Origin: Gracilaria domingensis
Lineage: Eukaryota > Rhodophyta > Florideophyceae > Gracilariales > Gracilariaceae
NCBI GenBank assembly: GCA_022539475.1
Contig: VCMS01000091.1
Coordinates: forward strand, 1-64,000
DNA: 64,000 nucleotides
Direction: 5' to 3'
In this document: positions 32,502 to 44,100 of the stretch, in pieces
How positions within the stretch are numbered: position 1 is the first letter of the stretch
Layout: each line of letters opens with the position of its first letter
Position numbers and translations under genes: made by a program
Notes under the pieces: generated by a model
Seen by the model: only the letters and a program-made list of their open reading frames with translations
Database searches by the model: none
Told to the model about the DNA's origin: nothing

Positions 32502-32987
32502 AACTTGCAACTCCCTTCTGGCGCCGAGTTTGCGCCGCACAAAGTTTGCATGCCCAATTTGTGGCAGAGAGCAGCAACTATGGTAGAGACACAGCATGAA
32601 ATCCATAACGATCGTGGTGAAATAGTCGTGTCGGAGCGTCGTGCTCATGTCTTCCCACTTGCAATCAGGCCAGTCAGTCCAGCAGGTGGGCAGCATGGGA
32701 ACCAGAACATGGCAAAAGAGGAACAAAAACATAAGACAGAAAAAGCACGCAGCTTGCCGAGAAGCTGTTACGGTGAGTGAATGCGCGGATCGTGAGCCCC
32801 GTCCTGTCCTCGTGGTAATCGCGCGTCGCGCTTGGCTACAATGTTTGATATTCTCCGACGCCACGACTGGCGGTGCAAAGGCCATGAGAAGAATGGTAGG
32901 CTTTGTGATATAGTGCGTGCGACGTACTATACCACAGGCTAGAGCGAATGGCGCGCCACGCATGGGAAGAGATGGCCGCTCGGAAAG
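32502..32987. other. Spacer beyond the receptor gene
   Basis: No gene seen. The stretch separates the 3'-end remnant from the full receptor gene. Confidence 0.5.
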
Positions 32988-34298
32988 TCAGCGCACAATA
33001 CGGCACGACCGAAAGTCTTCCGTCAAGTACAAATCACCACCGCGGATGTTGCTCAACCGGTGTTCGCAGGTGCCCAGCACAATATCAGAACCGTCCTCCG
33101 CGACGTCGCGCACCGCAAATTGCGATGGAGCCCACCGTGAGTTCCAATACCACGTGAGCTGCAGCGGGTCGATCGTACGCTGCCACGCCGCGTCACAAGA
33201 CGTGAGCACGCATGCACTGCCGTCGCCGTTCAACGCCCAAAGCCGTTGCATTTCTGCGTCTTCCGACACAACACGGCTGCCATCGGCATTCACCGCGACA
33301 CGAAGCACCCCGCCTGCGTGACCTCGGAGCGGCTGCCCGACGGCCTCGCCGCTTATACTGTCCCATACACGCACCGATTTGTCTGCGGAGCCTGACACGA
33401 TGCGCGTGCCATCCGCGTTTACACACAAACAGTACACGCTTTCGGTGTGACCATGAAAATGATGCTTGACGGCTTCGTCGTGTTCAGCGTCCCATACATG
33501 CACAGATCCGTCCCTGGAGCCTGAAGCGATGCAAGTTCCGTCCGCGTTTACAGCCACACACTTCACATACTCTCGCTGATCTTGGAGAAACTGCCCGACG
33601 GCGTTGCCGCTTTCAGAGTCCCACACACGCACTTTCCCGTTCCAGGAGCCTGCAACGATGTAAGTACCTTCTGTGTTCATAGCAAGACACGAAACTCCTT
33701 TTGTGTGACCTCTGAGTCGTTTCCCGATGGCGTTGTTGCTTTGAGCGTCCCACACCCGCATCGTTTCATACACAGACCATGACACGATGCAAGTGGCGTC
33801 CGCGTTCGTAGCCACATGGTGTACAAGTACCTCGTCTTTGCGGCCTTGGGGTGGTTCTTCTACCATGCCTTCGCTTTCAGGGCTCAACCACAAGCGCATG
33901 GTGCCATCGTCTGAACTTGACACAATGCGAGTACCATCCGCGCTCAAAGCAACGCGCCAAACCGCGTCTTTGTGACCACGGAGCGGTTGCCCGATGGCGC
34001 TGCCTCTTTGAGCGTTCCACACTCGCACCGTTGCGTCCGTTGAGTCTGACACGATGCGGGTGCCGTCTGCGCTCAGTGCCACGCTCGTCACCATGTCTGT
34101 GTGACCATGAAGCGACCACGTAACAGAACTTCCGCTTTCAGCATTCCACACACGAACGGTTCCGTCCTTTGATCCGGACACTATGCGACTACCGTCCACG
34201 CTTGCAGCCACGCATATTACTTCACCTGTGTGACCGTAGAACGGCTCTCCGACGGGGAAGGCGCTTAGAGCGTCCCACATACGCACCGTCCTGTCAGC
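32988..34298 (-). pseudogene. WD40 tail of the receptor beyond the nonsense codon
   Basis: Same frame as the upstream receptor, open for 436 codons. It has about eight WD40 units with closely similar text, such as GHTESVYCLCVNADGTRIVS and SADKSVRVWDS, each ending in VW or LW. A non-repeat end closes with RSCRIVR. There is no ATG near the start, so it is not an independent gene. The TGA replaces the serine codon expected in SGSADRTVRMW, a one-base change. Confidence 0.88.
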
Positions 34299-37200
34299 TC
34301 AGCCAGACACGATGCGCGTGCGATCCGCGCTCAGATCTACGCACTTTACCGAGCCTGTGTGACCGCGGAGCGGCAGTCCGACGGCGTATCCGCCAAGTGT
34401 GTTCCACATCTGAACGGTGTGCTCCCAAGTCTCGCATGCAAGCAGAGTCCCATCCGCGCAAAAGTCGACATAGTTGGCGTGATTCGCACAACAGTGTGTT
34501 ACAACTTCCTCACAAACTCCTGTTTGTCTGTTCCATACATAAATGCGATTGCGTTCCTCGGCTGTCAAGTATAGAACTCTGTGAGCTGTCACAACTCTTC
34601 GTTGATCTGGTAAGAACGAAGAACAAAAACCTGTGCCTAACGACTCTTTGGGCTTCTCGAGTTCCTTTTCCTCGTAGTGTTCGCTTGACGTGTCGTGCCT
34701 TCCCACATACATGGACTGGTCGTTGTCATTATTGCTAACGCTCAACACCCATGTAGCTTCAGACTCCATACGCATGCATTCCACTCTATATACACGGCTG
34801 ATAACTTGTACAGCACAAGCACCCGCCTGTTCCAGCAGCCCTTCAGACGCTTTCAGCCATGGTCTCGGTGCACACCTTTCCATCCTATCTACGAAATCTC
34901 TCGTCAACTGGTTCTGCGTTGCGTGCCACAGCAACCGACCGTGCACTTGAAACCAGCCTTCTTCCAGGCACTGGTTCCGGCTCACAGAAAATGCGGCCCT
35001 CCTAGCAGCTCGGCCAATCATTTGCAAGTGCTCTTCATGGATGGTCGTTTCCGTACACTGATCGCGGCATACTGACTTTCCGTGATCCAAGTCCAGATCT
35101 ACACTCCTGATTCCTCCCTTGACAAGTCGCTTCACGATCCACCGGGGTTGAGACAACAGCCAAAGTAGCTGATCATCATAACCTGCGCTTAGAAGTATTC
35201 TGCAAACATTGTCGTGTATGTACCCATCATCTTCAACATTCCACCACGCGTAACACAATTGCGAACATGTAGCACCTAGCTTGCTAGCCTTCGCTGTCGT
35301 TTTTTCTTCAGCCGCTCGCTCAAAATGATCTTCTGCTTGTGATGTAAGCTCTGCATCATCCTCCAAAATGCTCTCAAGTTGCTGTCTAACAGATGAGCCA
35401 TCTCCGCATCGAGTGCGCTTCAGAGCTAGAGTTTGATGCTGCTTCCTCATTCCTGATCCTAGCGGTCTTTTGGAACCAACTGCACTGCTCATTGCATCAT
35501 CATTTTCAGCAAGACCCTCCACAGTTCTCTTCGCATATGTTACTGCCTTACCTCCAGTACGTCTTTCGTCAGAATGCATGTAACTGTGCACAAGTCTTTG
35601 AAAGAAAGCCTTCGTCCCGCTCTCTTTCCTGGTTTTGTTATTAGCAATATCCAGAACTAAGTCATGCAGCTGCACATATATCACACCATCAGCTCTTGTC
35701 TTTTGCAAAAGTGAAACTCCAGCAAATGATTCCACCACACTTCTCGTTTCATGCAGCGTGTTCAAGTTCCACAGCTTTTGAAGCATCTTTATTGGTACAG
35801 ATTGTTGCTTTCGAATCACGCACATCGCACGAAACCAATACCAAAACTTTCCATGCCCATGACGTTTTTCAAGCACGTGAAGAGATAAATCCACAATCCT
35901 TGGTAGTGTACCGTATGTTTCTGCATTAGCTTTCATCAGGTCCTTTTGTCGCGATACAACATCACAATAGAACTCTGACCATGCGTTTTCCCTAGACGAG
36001 CATTCACTTGTAATCTCTAGAACGCAACTGCCGATAATGCCGAACCCCAGCGGCAGTCCGCTGCACAATTTCAGAAAATACTCAAAGGCCCTTTTGTTCT
36101 CACAGTTTAGCACAGTAGATTCATCAAATCCGGCGTGCGTCATCAACATTCGACGCGACAGTTCTCCAAATGTTTCCTTCTCCATGAACTCAATCACTGT
36201 ATCGGCTCTCTTCAAGAAATTTCTGTCTCGAGTTGTGTACACCATTCTACTCTTCGTGTTCACCATGAGCCCAAGAGTTGTTAAAACGTTAGAATCCATT
36301 CCATTAACATTCCAAATATCATCTACAAGAAATAAGCACGAATGTGAACCAAACCATTGCAAAGCCTTCTGGGAAGCCTTTCGAATAGTTTTGGCGGTCA
36401 ATATCACATTTGCCAACCTGGAACCCCCTGTGCAGTCAACAATGTTTGCTATTTCTTTAATAACAGTCGACACCGTGGCATCATTTCCAAGCTGAATGTA
36501 AAGAACACCGTCTGGAAACACACGTTTTATATCGCGGTTTTCGGCAAGTCCTCGTAAAGCGCATGTCTTCCCAACTCCACCTTTTCCAGTAGCTATAACA
36601 GCCACTATTCTGCTTCCGCTTTGACTTAAAACAGCACTCTTCAATCGTCCCTCGCATGTAGTCAGAGAATCATAGTCCAGGGTTAGTCGCGGGAGATTCG
36701 GGGGCGCCATATTGCATGGAGTGTACACATCTCCTTTCGTAGGCTGGCCAGGTAAATCTATATGGCCCATGCCCCCAAAGTGAGGCACCTCAATTTCAAG
36801 GCGATTCAAAATCTTGTTCTCAATGTCGTGGAGGAAAGCATTTCTGGTAACCCGCATGTTCGGGCGATCGGAATTGCTTGCACCAGCCTCGTTTTCGATG
36901 CTCCATACCTTTGCCGCTGTATCCAATGCATGCTTTACATCTTTAAGAAGTATCTCGCCAGCCGATGCACGTTCAAAGAAGCGCCATTGATGAAAAAGGT
37001 CAATGTAATCTTTGTAAATGTTTGGATCGCGGCATTGTCGAGTGGTAAAGCGGTAAAAAACCGGGATAAGCAATGGTTGCGTCTTGTTGTTGGCCACGGC
37101 GTCGTCATAGCGTTTAACAAACGTTAAAAGTTCTCGCATGGGCCACTTTTTGGCCACGAATTCAGGACTTATGATGAAGATGCCGACGGGCGCCGTTTTC

Positions 37201-37388
37201 ATTGCTTCATCCATGACTTGGGGGCAATCATCGCCGAGACGGAAGGACTCATTGTCGAGGAAAACGGAGAGACCATGGCTTTTAAGGCGCTCATACAATG
37301 GTCGAGCTATCGTTTCCTTGTCTTCGCCGGCGTGACTGAGGAAGATGCGGTACCGTGGTGTCTTCGAGGAAGAGGCATGGTACGACAT
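34299..37388 (-). CDS. TIR-NB-ARC receptor, stops before its WD40 propeller
   Basis: The ATG at 37386-37388 gives 1029 residues. The TIR domain (about 11-140) has the NADase-type glutamate in KWPMREL (Glu86). NB-ARC follows: P-loop GKGGVGKT (268-275), Walker B FLVDDIW (353-359), YTTRDR, GLPL (444-447) and an MHD-like LHD (574-576). Residues 620-950 are a helical linker of unknown type. WD40 repeats start near 960. The frame stops with TGA (34299-34301) after RIVSG, and eight more repeats continue in frame beyond it. This architecture is a STAND-class immune sensor; TIR would make NAD-derived signals, and WD40 would sense the ligand. The stop either truncates the product, is read through, or is a base error. 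Confidence 0.9.
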   Translation of the reverse strand: MSYHASSSKTPRYRIFLSHAGEDKETIARPLYERLKSHGLSVFLDNESFRLGDDCPQVMDEAMKTAPVGIFIISPEFVAKKWPMRELLTFVKRYDDAVANNKTQPLLIPVFYRFTTRQCRDPNIYKDYIDLFHQWRFFERASAGEILLKDVKHALDTAAKVWSIENEAGASNSDRPNMRVTRNAFLHDIENKILNRLEIEVPHFGGMGHIDLPGQPTKGDVYTPCNMAPPNLPRLTLDYDSLTTCEGRLKSAVLSQSGSRIVAVIATGKGGVGKTCALRGLAENRDIKRVFPDGVLYIQLGNDATVSTVIKEIANIVDCTGGSRLANVILTAKTIRKASQKALQWFGSHSCLFLVDDIWNVNGMDSNVLTTLGLMVNTKSRMVYTTRDRNFLKRADTVIEFMEKETFGELSRRMLMTHAGFDESTVLNCENKRAFEYFLKLCSGLPLGFGIIGSCVLEITSECSSRENAWSEFYCDVVSRQKDLMKANAETYGTLPRIVDLSLHVLEKRHGHGKFWYWFRAMCVIRKQQSVPIKMLQKLWNLNTLHETRSVVESFAGVSLLQKTRADGVIYVQLHDLVLDIANNKTRKESGTKAFFQRLVHSYMHSDERRTGGKAVTYAKRTVEGLAENDDAMSSAVGSKRPLGSGMRKQHQTLALKRTRCGDGSSVRQQLESILEDDAELTSQAEDHFERAAEEKTTAKASKLGATCSQLCYAWWNVEDDGYIHDNVCRILLSAGYDDQLLWLLSQPRWIVKRLVKGGIRSVDLDLDHGKSVCRDQCTETTIHEEHLQMIGRAARRAAFSVSRNQCLEEGWFQVHGRLLWHATQNQLTRDFVDRMERCAPRPWLKASEGLLEQAGACAVQVISRVYRVECMRMESEATWVLSVSNNDNDQSMYVGRHDTSSEHYEEKELEKPKESLGTGFCSSFLPDQRRVVTAHRVLYLTAEERNRIYVWNRQTGVCEEVVTHCCANHANYVDFCADGTLLACETWEHTVQMWNTLGGYAVGLPLRGHTGSVKCVDLSADRTRIVSG

Positions 37389-37950
37389 TGCAGAAAGATG
37401 AACTGCTAGTTTCGACTGGGCAATAGGCACAGTAATTTGAGCACTAAGAAATGGAGACCAGAAGTTTGAGTTGGTTCGGTGAATCGGTGACCTTTGAGGG
37501 CTCGTCCGAAGTCATGATAGATACTCCTGCAACTGGCAGGCAGCAAGGCGCTACGAAGGCAAAATCTCAAAATCATGCGGCCTCGTTTACGAGCCAAACT
37601 TCGAGAAACTGTGAACTTCCACACAGTGTGAAAAGTTGCAACGCCAGAGGAATGCAAAACGGCTATCGCATGAAAAGTGAGCTCCGGCTTCACTGGCCTA
37701 CCAGACCTCATTACCTAAGTTGATGAGCCGATATCGAATCTTTTTGTGTTCATATGTTTGAACCTCATGTCTTTGCCGATACTGTACCAGAGATTTTGGG
37801 GATGCGTTGGTTCGGAACATGGCCTCACTTAAGGTTCTTGAGAAGGAAAGGGTTTCGCTGTTTGACTCAAGATCGATTAGGGATTCTACCCTTGCATTCA
37901 ACATACTATGGACATCACCGTAGTTTGGTGTACATGATAGCGCACTCGGG
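37389..37950. other. Upstream region of the receptor
   Basis: No recognised gene. Probably the promoter and leader of the receptor; no clear TATA or CCAAT arrangement was found. Confidence 0.4.
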
Positions 37951-39180
37951 TTGCTGGTGATTGTGATGGAAACCTTCGCTGAGTTCTACAGTTCGTCGAC
38001 AGAACTTTACGTGAAAACACCGACTGACGCATGGAACGGACGGACACTGTGGAACTGTTCATACGTCCTGAAGGAGGGTCGATTGGCTAATAACACTCGA
38101 CCTCGACCTAGGAATGGGCAAGGAAGCAGGGACAGAGGCACGCAAGACAATCCTACATCTGAAGGGTTGTGCGCTTGAGGGAAGAACCAATAGAGTCACT
38201 ACTGCTTGCGAAGGACGGCGTATCGGAAAGGGCAACTTTTGCTCGTTCCGGGAACGACAGCGGAAACGATCCCACATTTGAGCCTGTGATTAATTCATAC
38301 TACATGTGTACGGGAGGGAAGATAGCTAAGCAGTTTCTTTGAATAGATAATACATACTTCTTTTGTGATTCTGCTATGCCTGGCCCGAGAGTAGTCGAAG
38401 TTTGGATGCCAGCCGTGGGCAAGCACGGTGACAGACTGTTTACTGCTCCGCTACGAGCACGGGCTCTATGGGACAGAGTCCGACCGGATATAAACTATCA
38501 TAGTAGATTGAGATACGGGAATTCGTTTTATGCCACGCATTGATTTCGAACACGAGATCGTCTCAGAAACAAATAATACGAGGGACGATGCATATACATG
38601 TATGCAACTGTTTGAGGAAGATGATTGTGAGAGCAGTTGTACGGCGGTTGCATGTGTGATACATGCAGTTCATAACTTGAGGGTATCGTTGGGGTTCCCT
38701 CCTGATGAGACGTTGGAGAATGGAGGCACGGATGCCGTTGAGCAGACGTCGGTTCGATCCACGCAATCAAGTTCCATGCGGAGAAAGATCGTTACGATTC
38801 TTGCTTAGAACGTTTCACGAAGGGTATGTATACGGTAGCGAAAACGAGGAGGTGGAGAAAAAATGCGGGGAGATAATATCAAGGAAGCTCGTCTGAATTC
38901 GGATAATCGTACGAGGGAGACGGTTTTGGCGCAGCAAACGACGGAATTGGTTGAACAGGTGGCTACCGTGACGGTATTGGCTATCATTCCGTCGTGTACA
39001 TTTGTGTTGGCTGTGATTGCATTGACTGTGCAAATGTGGAGGGTTAATAGAATGCTTAAACACAAGAAGCGCAACGCGATCGAGAGGGAAGGGTGCCGAG
39101 ACGGTGCAGATCAGTATGTAGTGGTGCCGGAAAGATTTACTCATGTTGCTGAACAGCAACGGCGTGAAAGCAGATTTTGA
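37951..39180 (+). pseudogene. Fragments of a possible single-pass membrane protein
   Basis: Three open blocks share one frame: 37951-38178, 38530-38808 and 38863-39180. The last has a hydrophobic helix, VLAIIPSCTFVLAVIALTV, followed by a basic stop-transfer segment (RMLKHKKR) and a polar tail. The earlier blocks are Cys- and Asn-containing and could be extracellular. Stops lie between the blocks, so this is either a decayed gene or one with introns that I cannot place. No family recognised. Confidence 0.3.
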
Positions 39181-39730
39181 CGACGCGTCGCTGCGGTTGA
39201 TGGACCGGCGCGGACAAACGACGCGGATGCGGCTCTTGCCAGACTTGAGCTCTATCAGCAAGTTGACGCACCCGTAGAAGGGCGTACTTCTGACCTGTGT
39301 ATGGGGTCACATTCACTGAATGCATACGGTTGTAGACATATAGGTGTTCGTATGGGGAGTTTCATATTTGTTACTGGCTGGCAGAATGAACGGTCCGAAG
39401 TGGGTGCGGCGGAAAAGGAGTTTCTTGCCGCAGTTCCGAGTGGTAGCTGAGCTTTGAGATCGTTTGATGACCAACTGGTGTTGCCCATTCACATGCAGCA
39501 AGGATGCTGTGGTAGGGCGTCTTCTAGGAGAAACAACGAATTGAGAACAGATGAGGCACGTAGGATCAAGCGTTGATGGACAGTTGCGGTATGTATTGTG
39601 CGGCACTCTCGGGGTGGAAGAATATTATGTATATAGAGAACGGTACTTGAATCTTGTTTGGGTCAGAGATACACAGTCATGGTTGTTGTAGCCATATAGA
39701 TACGCTGAGTGATAACAGAGCATTTAGAAT
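39181..39730. other. Intergenic stretch
   Basis: No gene seen before the end of the dehydrogenase gene. Confidence 0.5.
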
Positions 39731-40708
39731 TCAGTCCTTGCCCGGTGCTAACAAAGCGTCGATTGCGTGCACAAGCTTTTCGTTCTTGCTGGCAACAAGC
39801 GCGTCTGGGTGCGGGCGCGCAAAGCTGCCCTGATCGTTATCAAAGTAGCGGCCTGAAGCGTTTGCAAACTCGGCGCTGAGCGCGGCGCGAACAAGAATGT
39901 CCGCTCCGATGGACATATCCTTGCCGGCAACACCATACGCATCCTTGACCATCTTGGTGCCCAGAAAGGACGCAGGGTTGACAGCAATGACCGAAGCGCC
40001 ATTCTTGCCGATCTGCTTTGCCATATGCACGGACCACATGGTGAGCGCGAGCTTGCTCTGCGCGTACGCGGCGCCGTCGCTGAGGCGCACGGCGCCAGAA
40101 AGCGCGCGCAGGTCGACGGGCGCCTGCGCGGCCGACGAGAGGTTGATGACGCGGCTGCGGGCAGACATGAGCGGCAGCAGCCGTTTGGTCAGCAGGTATG
40201 GCGCGACGGCGTTGACCACGAAGCGCAGGTCCATGCCATTGGCTGCGACCGCGCTTGCCGCCTTGTACACGCCTGCATTGTTGATGAGCACGTCCAGAGA
40301 GGTATGCTTTCCCGATACAGCGTCCGCCATGGCTTCTACTTCGGGCAGCCTGGACAGGTCGGCGCGGTACACCTCCACGGCGCTGGCGCCGCGAATGCGC
40401 GACAGCAGCGTCTGGACGTGCGACAGCTTGGAGTCGTTGCGGCCGTGGATGAGCAGCGAGTGGCCGAGCGCGACGAGCTTCTTGGCGGTCTCCAGCCCGA
40501 TGCCGTCGGTGGCGCCCGTGATGAGCACCGTCTTCGCCATGGCGGCGGCCGTCGCTGCGGCAGCCGGCGGCTGCACGTCTCGCAGCCGGCGGCTGCGCCG
40601 CGGCGCGAGAGCTGTGTCGCACGGCCGGCGCCGACGGCACGTCGCCGCATGTTCCGTCGCAGCCAATGGCGTGGCGGCGCATGGCGCCGCGCCAACCGCC
40701 GCCGCCAT
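39731..40708 (-). CDS. Short-chain dehydrogenase/reductase
   Basis: The longest form starts at the ATG at 40706-40708 (325 residues); an internal ATG at 40538-40540 starts the Rossmann fold exactly (MAKTVLITGATDGIG). Visible motifs are TGATDGIG for NAD(P), NNAG in the helix alpha-4 region, the serine in NLSSAAQ and the YAQSK catalytic pair. The sequence resembles the retinol dehydrogenase/WW-domain oxidoreductase branch. The first 56 residues are Ala/Arg-rich and could be an organelle leader if the upstream start is used. The substrate cannot be named. It is divergent from the flippase gene, with 491 bp between ATGs. Confidence 0.9.
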   Translation of the reverse strand: MAAAVGAAPCAATPLAATEHAATCRRRRPCDTALAPRRSRRLRDVQPPAAAATAAAMAKTVLITGATDGIGLETAKKLVALGHSLLIHGRNDSKLSHVQTLLSRIRGASAVEVYRADLSRLPEVEAMADAVSGKHTSLDVLINNAGVYKAASAVAANGMDLRFVVNAVAPYLLTKRLLPLMSARSRVINLSSAAQAPVDLRALSGAVRLSDGAAYAQSKLALTMWSVHMAKQIGKNGASVIAVNPASFLGTKMVKDAYGVAGKDMSIGADILVRAALSAEFANASGRYFDNDQGSFARPHPDALVASKNEKLVHAIDALLAPGKD

Positions 40709-41199
40709 GCGCGACGCGCGCCGGCAACGTCAGCCGCGGCGCCGCCGCCAGCAGCGCCGGCGCGGCGCGCGCCACGTCACGCGCAAACAGCCGCGGCCGC
40801 CCATTGGCGCCAAATATCGCGCGTCAGCAATTCGCCGCGCGCGCCGATGGCGCCGATGCGGCGCGCCGCCGCCCCTGCACGCGCTACGCACAACGCGCGC
40901 GCGCTCAATCGCCGCCTCTTTCGGCGCGCCGCGCGCCCGCACACACCCCCCCCCTCCTCCCCCCCATCCCGGCACGCGCTATACATACGCGCGCGCGCGG
41001 GGCACGTCGTGCGCCGCTCGCCGCAGCGTCAACAAACTTTCGTGCCCGGCACGGACGCCCCGCTGCATTTCGTGCTGCGCCCGCGTCACAGCCCCGTCGC
41101 CCCTCCCACCCCCCACCCCACACCCCCCCCCCCCCCCCCTCGCTGTCGAGTACGTCCGCCCGCCCGCGCGTAGCCACCGGCGCGCCGCGCCCTCGTACC
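40709..41199. promoter_or_regulatory. Divergent promoter, dehydrogenase / flippase
   Basis: A GC-rich 491-bp spacer. It holds ATTGG (CCAAT on the minus strand) fused to the palindrome TTGGCGCCAA (40804-40813). A CCAAT also lies inside the dehydrogenase leader at 40663. A 17-base C run (41123-41139) sits in the flippase leader. Confidence 0.55.
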
Positions 41200-44100
41200 A
41201 TGCAACGCGACGGCGAGCCGTCGCAGGCGGCGCTCGACGCGGAGCAGCCGTCCATCGCGCGCTCGCGCTCGCTCTTCTCCAAGCGCGGCTCGCAGCTGTC
41301 GCCAGAGGAGCTGGCCGACCATGCCAGCGGCATTCGCTACGTGCGCATCAACGACCATGACACCAACCTGTCGCGCAACTTCATCTCCAACCAGCTGCGC
41401 TCGGCAAAGTACACGCCGCTCAACATGATCCCAAAGGCGTTGTTCGAGCAGTTTCGCCGCGTCGCCAACTTTTACTTTTTGACCATCGCCATCATCTCCT
41501 TCATCCCCGGCATCTCCCCTTCTTCGCCCGTGGCCAACGTGCTGCCGTTGCTCATTGTTGTCGGCTTTGGTTTTGCTCGCGACGTGTATGATGACGGCAA
41601 GCGCTCTGCGGAAGACCGTCGCCAGAACGCCGAGAAGCAGCTGATTATGGCCAGAGTGCCCATGAAGACAGGCACCGTCGACCGCCAAGTATCTCTCGTC
41701 TCCAAGGCCGTTACAGAAAATCTCGTCAAGCTCGGTCTCGAGCCGGACAACCACCGCGTCGTCGCCTCTCGAAACATCGCCGTCGGCGACATTGTGCTCG
41801 TGCGAAAGGGAAGCGTGTTTCCGTGTGATATGGTCCCTCTCTTCTCCTCTGGCGATGGTGGAGTGGCCTATGTGTCCACGGCCAACCTTGACGGAGAGTC
41901 CAACCTCAAGCGAATTGTGTGCGCCTCGCCCACTGCCGATTTGAGGAACCCCTCCGAGCTCTTCAGCGTTCGCGGCAAGATTCGCGCGCAGGCGCCTGCC
42001 ACCGCGCTCCACGAGTTCGAGGCGTCCATCATGCTGGACGGCGAGGAGGCTGCTCCGCTTGGCGCTGCCAATCTTCTGCTTCGTGGAAGCATTCTTAGGA
42101 ACACTGATTATGTGTACGGCATTGCCGTGTACACTGGCTTCGACACCAAGGTTGCGCTAAATATGCGCAATCCGCCAAGTAAGATGGGTAACGTGGAGAG
42201 GAAGCTCAACTGGATTGTATTCATACTCTTCATCATTCTGGCCGTCTTGGTGTTCTCCACTTCTGGTGCCGCCGCTATTTTGCAAGGCGACCAAGGTGAG
42301 GGCCAGTGGTACATGGGCGACTTTCGTACCCGTGGTGCTGGTGCTACGTTCGCGAGGAGTTTGGGAACGTTTGTAATTCTGTTCTCCACGTTTATTCCGG
42401 TCTCTCTGTTTGTGACGCTCGAGTTCATTCGCGTCATTCAGGCGTTGTTCATGTCTGCTGATTTCAGGATGAAGACGAAGGGCAGATCGGTGGTTGCGCG
42501 TGCTACCAATCTCAACGAAACACTGGGTGAGATTGAGCACATTCTGAGTGACAAAACAGGCACTCTCACCGAGAATGAAATGCGATACATCGCCTGTTCG
42601 GCGGGTGGTAAAATCTACAACATTCGCAAGAAGAAACGGGCGATGCATGACGCTGTGAGACGCAACGTGGAACCGGTGAAGCTATTACTACTTGCGATGG
42701 CTTTAACCCATAGCGTTGTACCAGAACCAAAGTCAGATGACGACCAATCGCCGGAAGAAAGCGATGACGAAAAGAGAAAGAAGAGAAATCCCTTCCGCAG
42801 GTCGAAGGGGAACAGCGGTGGCGGGAAGACTGACGAGGCAAGCGGTGAGAGTGATGGAAGCGGCGACGGTCTGCCTTCCTATCAGGGACAAAGTCCCGAT
42901 GAGGTGGCCTTAGTTACTTCCGCTCGGGAATACGGTATTGCCCTTCTTCAACGAACGCTCGACAAGCTAATCATCAAGCACTTCGATACAGAGGAGAGTT
43001 ATTCCGTCTTGGGAGAGCTAGAGTTTAACTCAGACCGAAAGAGAATGAGTATGATTCTCAAGCTCCCTGATGGCAAGATCCGAATGTTCACGAAGGGCGC
43101 TGATACGATCATGATTCCTTTGCTGAGAAAGAACATTAACCTTGATGAAGTCCAGAACCACATTGACGAGTTTGCGAAAGAAGGATTGCGTACTCTAGTC
43201 TTTGCGTACCGCGATTTCACGCAGGAGGAGTTCTCGCCGTGGTTTGAAAGGTTCCAGCAAGCAAGCAATTCTCTGGATGATCGTGAGGCCAAGGTGTCTG
43301 CCGTAAGCGCTGAAATCGAAACTGACCTACAATTCATCGCGACAACCGCTGTTGAGGACAAGTTACAGGACAAAGTACCAGAAACAATCAAGTTCATGCG
43401 CGAAGCTGGGGTGAAGTTGTGGGTTCTCACCGGTGACAAGCGTGAGACAGCCGAGAATATTGGGTACTCAGCCAACTTACTCGATCGTGCAATGGACGTT
43501 GTTCACATTAAGGGGTCCAACTCGAAGGATATCGGAGATCAATTGAACCGAACTTTGGAGAGACATACCTTAGACGTCGACCCTCGACATTTCGAGAGAC
43601 AAAGAAGTTCTTCTGTCGCAAGTCTTGCACGCCGATTCTCAATGCGCAGCAAATCGAAGCAGGTGCAAGAGAAAGAGCTGGGTGTCATTATTGACGGAAA
43701 ATCGTTGAGTTTTGCGATCGAAGATCATGCTGAATTGTTCATGCTTCTATCAGATCACACAAAGGTAGTGATTTGCTGTCGTGTGACTCCGTTGCAAAAA
43801 GCGCTTGTGGTGCGTCTTGTGAGAGAAGAGAGGAAGTCGATCACGCTGGCTATTGGCGATGGTGGAAACGACGTATCCATGATTCAAGAAGCGCATGTCG
43901 GTGTCGGAATCTATGGAAAGGAAGGAACGCAGGCAGCAAGGTCAGCTGACTATGCCGTTGGCGAGTTCAAACACTTGCTTCGACTGACCGCTTTGCATGG
44001 GCGCTTTTCGATTGTCAGAACTGCTGGAATGATTAACCTTAGCTTTTACAAGAACATCTTCTTCACGCTTACTCAAGTTCTTTTCCAGGCGTTTTCGTTC

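Noticed and set aside
37389-37430. Upstream extension of the receptor
   Set aside because: The frame is open to 37430 but has no ATG before 37388, and the TIR domain starts right after that ATG.
40666-41199. N-terminal extension of the flippase
   Set aside because: Open only because of GC content; the product is Ala/Arg/Pro-rich and the family N-terminus starts after the ATG at 41200.
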